64,000 bases of DNA, taken from contig JADKCF010000001.1 of the NCBI GenBank assembly GCA_016714765.1, positions 124,001-188,000 of the forward strand, in the 5' to 3' direction. The notes under the pieces are model-generated. The model ran no database searches. It saw only the letters and a list, made by a program, of their open reading frames with translations, and was not told where the DNA came from. Position 1 is the first letter of the stretch; each line of letters opens with the position of its first letter. Shown piece after piece: positions 56,310 to 64,000 of this stretch. This DNA is from Saprospiraceae bacterium (lineage in GTDB: Bacteria > Bacteroidota > Bacteroidia > Chitinophagales > Saprospiraceae). The position numbers were made by a program, and so were the translations under genes.

Positions 56310-56690
56310 ATGGCAGATTTAAAAGCATTCGCAGAGCAATTAGTAAACTTGACTGTTAAAGAAGTAAGTGAACTAGCTCAGATATTGAAAGATGAGTACG
56401 GTATCGAACCAGCTGCAGCAGCTGTTGCAGTAGCAGCACCGGCAGCAGGTGGAGGAGCAGCAGAAGCTCCTGCTGAAAAAACAGAGTTTGATGTACATTT
56501 GACATCAGCTGGTGCTAATAAACTTTCAATCGTGAAAGAAGTTAAAACACTTCTTAACCTTGGATTGAAAGAAGCAAAAGACCTAGTAGATGCAGCACCG
56601 TCATTATTGAAAGCTGGTGCATCAAAAGCAGAAGCTGAGTCAATCAAAGCAACTCTTGAAGGAGCTGGTGCTTCAGTTGATCTTAAATAA
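56310..56690 (+). CDS. rplL: 50S ribosomal protein L7/L12
   Basis: 126 residues: N-terminal dimerisation helix (VNLTVKEVSELAQILKDEYGI), Ala-rich hinge, and C-terminal domain SIVKEVKTLLNLGLKEAKDLVDAAP. It follows rplJ after 100 nt. Confidence 0.98.
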   Translation: MADLKAFAEQLVNLTVKEVSELAQILKDEYGIEPAAAAVAVAAPAAGGGAAEAPAEKTEFDVHLTSAGANKLSIVKEVKTLLNLGLKEAKDLVDAAPSLLKAGASKAEAESIKATLEGAGASVDLK

Positions 56691-56708
56691 TTTGACATTA
56701 GTCTCAAG

Positions 56709-56779
56709 GACTTAATTTCAGAAGTTAAGTCTGAAAAACAATGATATCTGGCTTAACCGACCACTAGGTTGGTTAAGCC
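56709..56779 (+). promoter_or_regulatory. Tandem hairpins between rplL and rpoB
   Basis: GACTTAA/TTAAGTC (56709-56715 with 56725-56731) and a 13-bp stem with one G-U (56750-56762 with 56767-56779, loop ACTA). No U-run follows the second, so it is not a plain terminator. The position matches the attenuation/RNase-processing region between rplL and rpoB in other bacteria, suggesting control of rpoBC relative to ribosomal-protein genes. Confidence 0.6.
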
Positions 56780-56864
56780 TATTGTCATTAAAGTATTTTT
56801 ATATGAACAATTCGTGGCGTTTTGTTCTTTATTTAACGAATTACGCTAAACAAATAACAAAAGT

Positions 56865-59800
56865 ATGACATCAAACGGAGTCGCAACCGCAGCCGGAAAT
56901 AATAGGGTCAACTTCGGCAAAATAAAATTAGCTAACCAATATCCTGACTTACTCGAGATTCAAATAAAATCTTTTCAGGAATTTTTTCAGTTGGAAACTA
57001 CACCCGAAAATAGAGGAAACGAAGGTTTATACCGTGTTTTCCAGGAAAATTTTCCTATTTCGGATGCTCGAAGCATTTTCGTTCTTGAATTTTTAGATTA
57101 TTTTATCGATCCTCCACGATACTCTATTGAAGAGTGTATGCAAAGAGGATTGACTTATAGTGTTCCACTGAAAGCAAAACTCCGACTATCGTGTAATGAC
57201 GAAGAACACGTCGATTTCCAAACCATAGTTCAGGATGTCTTTTTAGGTAATATTCCATATATGACCAACAAAGGAACCTTCCTAATCAATGGTGCTGAAA
57301 GGGTAGTGGTTTCGCAGTTGCACAGATCACCGGGTGTATTTTTCAGTCAGACTTTTCACCCCAACGGAACTAAAATATTTTCTGCCCGTGTTATTCCTTT
57401 TAAGGGTGCATGGATGGAATTTTCTACTGACATCAACTCAGTCATGTACGCATACATTGACAGAAAGAAGAAATTCCCTGTCACCACTTTATTGCGCGCA
57501 ATTGGTTTTGATTCAGATAAAGATATACTCAATCTTTTTGACCTTGCAGAAGAAATCACTGCTGACAAACAATCTCTTAAAGCTGCTGTAGGCAGGAAAT
57601 TGGCAGCAAGGGTACTCCGTAAATGGACTGAAGACTTTGTGGATGAAGATACAGGAGAAGTAGTCACTATAGAGCGTAACCAGATTATTCTGGAGAGGGA
57701 TGTGGTGCTGGATGAAGAAAATATTGAACTCATCAGTGATGTGGATACTGATACAATCATATTGCAGAAAGAACACATCGATGAAGACTACTCTATTATA
57801 TATAATACACTCCAGAAAGACCCATCGTCATCTGAAGTAGAGGCGGTCACCCAGATATACAGACAATTAAGAGGTACTGATCCACCCGATGAAGAAACAG
57901 CAAGAGGTATCATTGATAAGTTGTTCTTCTCAGACAAGCGATACAATTTGGGAGAAGTAGGAAGATATAAAATCAACCGTAAATTGAAGTTGGATATCAG
58001 CAGAGATACGTTGGTTTTAACCAAAGAAGATATTATTTCTATAGTAAAATATCTGGTCAGTCTTGTAAACCAAAAAGCTGAACTTGACGATATTGACCAC
58101 CTTGCAAACAGACGTGTTCGTACTGTAGGTGAGCAATTATACGCACAGTTTGGTGTTGGCCTTGCGAGAATGACTCGAACGATTAGGGAGAGAATGAATG
58201 TCAGGGACAATGAGGTTTTTACGCCTATCGATCTGATCAATGCAAGGACACTTTCTTCTGTCATCAATTCATTTTTTGGAACAAGTCAACTTTCTCAGTT
58301 TTTGGATCAAACCAATCCACTTTCTGAGATTACACATAAAAGAAGAATTTCAGCGTTAGGACCTGGTGGTCTTTCGAGAGAAAGAGCAGGTTTTGAGGTA
58401 AGGGACGTACATTATTCCCATTATGGACGACTCTGTACCATCGAAACTCCTGAAGGTCCCAACATCGGTCTTATTTCTACATTGTGTGTCCATGCAAAAG
58501 TCAATAAAATGGGCTTTTTGGAAACACCATACAGAAAAGTGATTGACGGTAAAGTGGATATGAGTGGTGAGATATTGTATCTGTCTGCTGAAGCGGAAGA
58601 TTACAGGAGGATAGCTCAGGCCAATGCTCAGGTGTCAGAGTCCGGTGCATTTGTAAATGATAGGATCAAATCACGTGAACACGGCGAATTTCCAGTTTTG
58701 AGTCCACCGGAGATAGAGTATATGGACATTGCTCCTAACCAGATAGTGGGTGTTTCAGCTTCTCTGATTCCGTTTTTGGAAAATGATGACGCCAACAGGG
58801 CATTGATGGGATCAAACATGCAGCGACAGGCACTACCTCTTGTCAAGCCCAAATCACCTATTGTAGGTACTGGGTTGGAAGGTAAGGTGGCTGAAGACTC
58901 CAATATGCTAATCAATGCAGAAGGAGAAGGTGTAGTAGAATATGTCGATGCCAATGAAATTGTCATCAGATATGACAAATCTGAAGAAGAAATGCTCGTG
59001 TCTTTTGATGATAATGTAAAGAAATATAACCTTATAAAATTCGTCAGAACCAACCAGGGTTCTTGTATCAACTTGAAGCCTATTGTTAAAAAAGGTCAAA
59101 GGGTAAAGAAAGGAAGTTTGCTTTGTGAGGGTTACGCTACTGAAAACGGCGAACTGGCGTTGGGACAAAATCTTCAGGTAGCATTCATGCCCTGGAAAGG
59201 TTACAACTTTGAAGATGCGATTGTACTATCTGAGAGGGTAGTCAAAGAAGACATCTTTACATCATTGCACATAGAAAGTTATGAAATAGATGTCAGGGAT
59301 ACTAAGTTAGGGGAGGAAGAATTGACAAATGACATCCCTAATGTAAGTGAAGAAGCAACTAAGGATCTGGATGAAAATGGTATCATAAGAGTAGGTGCGT
59401 GGGTAAAGGAAGGAGATATCCTTATCGGTAAAATCACCCCGAAAGGTGAGTCAGACCCTACACCTGAAGAGAAGTTGCTTCGTGCCATTTTTGGCGACAA
59501 GGCAGGAGATGTAAAGGATGCATCACTCAAAGCATCCCCATCTACTCAGGGTGTAGTTATTGACAAACAATTATTTGCCAGAGCCAAGAAAGATAAATTC
59601 CAGAAAGTTCAGGAAAAAGAGTTGTTATCCAAATTGGAGGACACCCATGCTATCAACATGAATGAGTTGAAAACTATCCTGATTGATAAGCTTATGACAC
59701 TATTGGATGGTAAGATATCTGAAGGAGTTCGTAGTATTTACAATGAAGAATTGATACCAAAGGGTGCTAAGTTCACACCTAAGGCATTTAAAGAGATGGA

Positions 59801-60683
59801 GTATACATCCGTAGATTATTCCGGATGGACAAAAGATGCATCCGTCAATGAAATGATAGCCCGGTTGTCACATAACTTCTATCAAAGTAAATGAAGAACT
59901 TGGCAGATATAAGAGCGAAAAATTTAATATTAGTATAGGTGATGAGTTGCCTGCAGGTGTATTGAAACTTGCAAAGGTTTATCTTGCTAAAAAGCGTAAA
60001 CTGAAAGTGGGAGACAAGCTTGCCGGAAGACATGGTAACAAGGGAATTGTATCCAGAATCGTAAGAGATGAGGATATGCCATTCCTGGAAGATGGAACAC
60101 CTGTTGATATAGTACTTAACCCACTTGGTGTACCATCAAGGATGAACCTTGGACAGATATTCGAAACAGTATTGGGATGGGCTGGCAAAAAACTTGGAGT
60201 TAAGTTTGCTACCCCGATTTTCGATGGTGCCAGTCTGGACGAGATTGAAGGTTACATTGAGAAAGCTGGTTTGCCTCCTTATGGTCAGACTTATCTTTAC
60301 GATGGTGAGACCGGTGATAAATTTCATCAGCAGGCAACTGTCGGTGTTATTTATATGCTGAAACTTTCTCACATGGTTGATGATAAGATGCACGCCAGAT
60401 CCATCGGACCATACTCATTGATTACACAACAGCCATTGGGTGGTAAAGCTCAGTTTGGAGGTCAAAGATTCGGAGAGATGGAGGTATGGGCACTGGAAGC
60501 ATATGGTGCAGCTAATATACTGAGGAGTTGCTGACCATTAAGTCAGATGATATCATCGGTAGAGCAAAAGCATATGAAGCCATCGTCAAAGGAGATAATA
60601 TTCCTGATTCCAATATTCCTGAATCTTTCAATGTATTGGTACATGAACTCAGAGGTTTGGCACTTGACATTAAATTCGATTAA
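56865..60683 (+). CDS. rpoB: RNA polymerase beta subunit (two frame breaks)
   Basis: Beta subunit of RNA polymerase. Start MTSNGVATAAGNNRVNFG; fork/Rif-region motif FFGTSQLSQFLDQTNPLSEITHKRR; active-site GFEVRDVHYSHYGRLCTIETPEGPNIGL; GDKLAGRHGNKGI and GGKAQFGGQRFGEMEVWALEAYGA near the end. The frame breaks near 59880 (true reading continues as IKVNEELGRYKSEKFNISIGDELPAG) and near 60523 (one G missing: NILEELLTIKSDD). Repaired length is about 1,272 residues, normal for Bacteroidetes. As rpoB is essential, these are almost certainly sequence errors. Confidence 0.97.
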
Positions 60684-60718
60684 TAAACAATTCTTTAACG
60701 CTATATAACAAGATTATT

Positions 60719-63700
60719 ATGTTAAAAAAGAAGGGTGTAAAACCTACCAAAGGATTCGAATCTATTACTATTAGTTTGAGTTCTCCTGATGAAATTCTGG
60801 AGAGATCTTATGGTGAGGTATTAAAACCGGAGACTATTAATTACCGCTCATACAAACCTGAAAGAGATGGATTGTTTTGTGAGAGAATATTCGGACCTGT
60901 AAAGGATTACGAATGTTATTGCGGTAAGTATAAAAGAATCAGGTACAAAGGTATAGTGTGTGACAGATGTGGTGTAGAAGTAACTGAAAAAAAAGTAAGG
61001 AGAGAGCGCATGGGACACATTAAATTGGTTGTTCCTGTTGTCCATATCTGGTTTTTTAAATCTTTACCGAATAAAATCGGTTATTTGCTTGGGTACTCTT
61101 CCAAGAAGTTGGAATCTATCATTTATTATGAAAGATATGTGGTCGTACAGCCGGGTATCAAAGAAAATGATATTGCAAAACATGAGTTACTTACAGAAGA
61201 GGAATACTTTGACATTTTAGATACTTTACCGAAAGATAATCAACTTCTGGACGATACTGATCCCACTAAGTTTATTGCTAAAATGGGTGCAGAGGCGATC
61301 AGAGATCTTTTAGAAAGAATAAAACTGGATGAGTTGTCTTTTGAACTCAGGCACCAGGCAGCCAATGAAACTTCTCAGCAAAGAAAATCAGAAGCATTAA
61401 AACGACTTAGAGTGGTAGAAGCTTTCAGAGATGGTATGAAAACTACTGATAACAGACCTGAATGGACAATCATACAGTATTTGCCGGTAACACCTCCTGA
61501 GCTTAGACCTCTTGTTCCATTGGATGGAGGTAGATTTGCCAGTTCTGACCTGAATGACCTTTACAGGCGAGTCATCATCAGAAATAACAGACTCAAGAGA
61601 CTTTTGGAAATCAAAGCTCCGGAAGTTATCCTTAGAAACGAAAAAAGGATGCTTCAGGAAGCGGTAGACTCGCTTTTTGATAATTCAAGAAAATCAAACG
61701 CTGTCAAAGCTGAAGGTGGCCGATCATTGAAGTCATTGAGTGATGTGCTTAAAGGCAAACAAGGTAGATTCCGTCAAAACCTCTTAGGTAAAAGGGTGGA
61801 TTATTCCGGTCGATCTGTCATTGTGGTGGGTCCGACACTTTTACTACACGAATGCGGTATCCCCAAGGGTATGGCAGCAGAGCTTTTTAAGCCATTTATT
61901 ATTAAAAAACTGATAGAAAGAGGTGTTGTAAAAACAGTAAAGTCAGCCAAAAAACTTGTAGACAAAAAAGACCCTGTCATATGGGAAATTCTGGAAAATA
62001 TTCTCAAAGGCCATCCCGTACTCCTCAACAGAGCTCCGACTCTTCACAGATTATCTATTCAGGCATTCCAGCCAAGACTGGTAGAAGGTAAGGCGATACA
62101 GCTTCACCCACTTGTTTGTGGTGCCTTCAACGCAGACTTCGATGGTGACCAGATGGCTGTACACGTTCCCTTGGGACATGCCGCTATTCTGGAAGCTCAA
62201 ATGCTGATGTTATCTGCCCACAACATGCTGAACCCTCAGGATGGTTCTCCAGTAACACTGCCTTCACAAGACATGGTACTTGGATTATATTATCTGACAA
62301 AGCCAAGGAAATCCACAGGAGATATCAAAGTAAGAGGTGAAGGAAGGACATTCTACAGTGCTGAAGAAGTTGTCATAGCATTCAATGAGAGGGTTGTAGA
62401 CCTTCACGCGATGATAAAAGTGAGGGCTAGAACAGACGATGAAAATGGTAATTTGGTCATTAAAATCATTGAAACCACAGTAGGAAGAGTCATTTTCAAC
62501 CAAAGCACACCTGCAACGGTACCGTTCATAAACCAATTGATGACTAAAAAAAGTCTCAAGAAAATCATTGGCGATATCATCATCAGAACGGATTTTACTC
62601 AGACTGCAAAGTTCCTGGATGAAATCAAGGATCTTGGGTTTTTCTGGGCTTACAAAGGTGGACTGTCGTTCAACTTAGGAGACCTGATCACACCAAGCAT
62701 CAAGGAACAGACCCTATTGGATGCACAGGAAGAGGTTGACGAAGTTTGGGAAAATTATAACATGGGTCTCATCACGCCTAACGAAAGGTATAATCAGGTG
62801 ATAGACAAATGGACATTTGCCGATAATAAAATTACCGATAACCTTATGCGTGAAATCGCACAGCACAAGCAAGGATTCAATTCAGTGTTTATGATGCTCG
62901 ATTCAGGTGCAAGGGGTTCAAAACAGCAAATCAAGCAGTTGTGCGGACTGAGGGGATTGATGGCAAAACCTAGAAAATCAGGGGATACTGGTGGCGCCAT
63001 TATTGAAAACCCGATTCTTGCAAACTTCCTCGAAGGGCTTTCGGTTTTGGAATATTTTATATCCACGCACGGTGCACGAAAAGGACTTGCGGATACCGCT
63101 TTGAAAACAGCCGATGCCGGGTATCTGACCAGAAGGCTTGTGGATGTTGCCCAGGATGTCATCATCACTGAAGAAGATTGTACAACATTGAGAGGTATCG
63201 ATACTGAAGCTCTGAAGGATAATGAAAATGTTATCGAGTCATTAGGTTCGAGAATAGTCGGCAGATATGCTTTGTATAATGTAACAGATCTTGTAACAGA
63301 TGAAGTTCTGGTAGAAGCTGGCGAATATATCTCACCTGAAATTGCGGCTAATATTGAAAAAGCTGGCATCGAAATGGTGACCATCAGATCCGTTCTCACT
63401 TGCGAAACAAAAGTGGGTGTTTGTGCGAAATGTTATGGTAAAAACCTGGCTACCGGAAGAAGAGTAGAAACGGGCGATGCTGTAGGAATCATTGCAGCAC
63501 AATCCATCGGTGAACCGGGAACTCAGTTGACACTTCGTACCTTCCACGTCGGGGGTATTGCATCTGTATCGAAAACTGAGTCTGAAATCACAACTAAATT
63601 TGACGGTGTCATAGAGTTTGACAATATCAAGGTAACTGAGCAGGTAGAAGGTGGTTCTAAGACACAAGTGGTACTTTCCCGTTCTGGTGAGGTCAGGGTA

Positions 63701-64000
63701 GTGGATCCGGAATCCAAAAAAGTGTATAACTCATATTTTATACCTTATGGTTCTTCTTTATTGGTTAAGGACAAGCAAAAAATTTCCAAAGGGAATACTA
63801 TATGTGAGTGGGATCCATTCAATAACCTGATCATTTCTGAATTTGGAGGTATTGCACAGTTTGAGGATATTGAAGAAGGGGTCACTTACCGTGTTGAAAG
63901 AGATGACCAGACAGGATATGCCGAAAAAGTCATCATAGAAGCTAAAAACAAAAAGAAGATTCCGGTCATTAAAATTTTGTCTGCAGGAGGTGATGAGTTG
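60719..64000 (+). CDS. rpoC: RNA polymerase beta' subunit, N-terminal 1,094 residues
   Basis: Open from ATG 60719 to the window edge with no frame break. N-terminal zinc region YECYCGKYKRIRYKGIVCDRCGVEV, bridge/rudder regions, and the catalytic NADFDGDQ with D473, D475 and D477. Also FRQNLLGKRVDYSGRSVIVVGP, APTLHRLSIQAFQP and GAFNADFDG. The trigger-loop/bridge-helix region (GARKGLADTALKTADAGYLTRRL) is present; the C-terminal remainder lies outside the window. Confidence 0.98.
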   Translation, partial: MLKKKGVKPTKGFESITISLSSPDEILERSYGEVLKPETINYRSYKPERDGLFCERIFGPVKDYECYCGKYKRIRYKGIVCDRCGVEVTEKKVRRERMGHIKLVVPVVHIWFFKSLPNKIGYLLGYSSKKLESIIYYERYVVVQPGIKENDIAKHELLTEEEYFDILDTLPKDNQLLDDTDPTKFIAKMGAEAIRDLLERIKLDELSFELRHQAANETSQQRKSEALKRLRVVEAFRDGMKTTDNRPEWTIIQYLPVTPPELRPLVPLDGGRFASSDLNDLYRRVIIRNNRLKRLLEIKAPEVILRNEKRMLQEAVDSLFDNSRKSNAVKAEGGRSLKSLSDVLKGKQGRFRQNLLGKRVDYSGRSVIVVGPTLLLHECGIPKGMAAELFKPFIIKKLIERGVVKTVKSAKKLVDKKDPVIWEILENILKGHPVLLNRAPTLHRLSIQAFQPRLVEGKAIQLHPLVCGAFNADFDGDQMAVHVPLGHAAILEAQMLMLSAHNMLNPQDGSPVTLPSQDMVLGLYYLTKPRKSTGDIKVRGEGRTFYSAEEVVIAFNERVVDLHAMIKVRARTDDENGNLVIKIIETTVGRVIFNQSTPATVPFINQLMTKKSLKKIIGDIIIRTDFTQTAKFLDEIKDLGFFWAYKGGLSFNLGDLITPSIKEQTLLDAQEEVDEVWENYNMGLITPNERYNQVIDKWTFADNKITDNLMREIAQHKQGFNSVFMMLDSGARGSKQQIKQLCGLRGLMAKPRKSGDTGGAIIENPILANFLEGLSVLEYFISTHGARKGLADTALKTADAGYLTRRLVDVAQDVIITEEDCTTLRGIDTEALKDNENVIESLGSRIVGRYALYNVTDLVTDEVLVEAGEYISPEIAANIEKAGIEMVTIRSVLTCETKVGVCAKCYGKNLATGRRVETGDAVGIIAAQSIGEPGTQLTLRTFHVGGIASVSKTESEITTKFDGVIEFDNIKVTEQVEGGSKTQVVLSRSGEVRVVDPESKKVYNSYFIPYGSSLLVKDKQKISKGNTICEWDPFNNLIISEFGGIAQFEDIEEGVTYRVERDDQTGYAEKVIIEAKNKKKIPVIKILSAGGDEL

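Noticed and set aside
56865..60683. rpoB as a pseudogene or natural split gene
   Set aside because: An essential single-copy gene; flanking motifs are intact and the repaired length is normal, so sequence error is far more likely.
1..64000. CRISPR array, prophage or insertion sequence
   Set aside because: No regularly spaced repeats, cas, integrase or transposase genes were seen on either strand.

Overview
The window is AT-rich and reads as Bacteroidetes (Bacteroidota) chromosome, most likely a Saprospiraceae-like environmental lineage. This is inferred from a T9SS C-terminal sorting domain, SprB-like repeats, DUF5689 and TonB-receptor genes, -7 promoter elements of the TAnnTTTG type (one with a TTTG -33 box 19 nt upstream), and the lack of Shine-Dalgarno leaders.

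Layout. 1-4376 (-): trpE-G-D-C-F behind a leader peptide with three tandem Trp codons and an intrinsic terminator, a ribosome-mediated attenuator. 4585-11745 (+): nitrous-oxide respiration operon (lipoprotein cytochrome c, Sec-type nosZ, membrane protein-NosL fusion, nosD, nosF, nosY, cupin, group III truncated haemoglobin). 11837-15096 (-): CxxxC heavy-metal-domain protein, fasciclin lipoprotein, a His-rich polytopic membrane protein and a Crp/Fnr regulator. Three perfect palindromes TTATGA-N6-TCATAA lie before the nos operon, the fasciclin gene and the crp transcription unit. Each is centred exactly 36.5 bp from the G of a TTTG -7 element, which suggests a small regulon controlled by the local Crp/Fnr protein.

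15106-25368: sialidase-like remnant, cupin, Asp-box propeller protein, lipoprotein, MBL hydrolase, ribH, TPR protein, gatB, DUF3667 protein, and a gene-free stretch with a repeat-like element. 25369-30759: 1,796-residue secreted protein with P-domain, dockerin-like, cohesin-like and T9SS sorting modules. 30845-38902: lipase-like hydrolase, alkD-like repair protein, rmlD/rmlC/der, AI-2E family transporter, a lipoprotein with four internal repeats and an exported protein. 38947-46862: propeller-SprB-OmpA protein, then an exported endonuclease/phosphatase, a TonB receptor and a DUF5689 lipoprotein. 46935-51582 (-): ade, slyD, and an iscX-kdsC-ubiA-maf operon. 51865-64000 (+): tRNA-Thr/Tyr/Gly-tuf, tRNA-Trp, secE, nusG, rplK, rplA, rplJ, rplL, rpoB, rpoC (cut by the window end).

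Sequence quality. Ten reading-frame breaks occur in eight genes, including two in the essential rpoB, and most are repaired by adding one base to a short homopolymer. I treat them as consensus errors and annotate these genes as intact loci.
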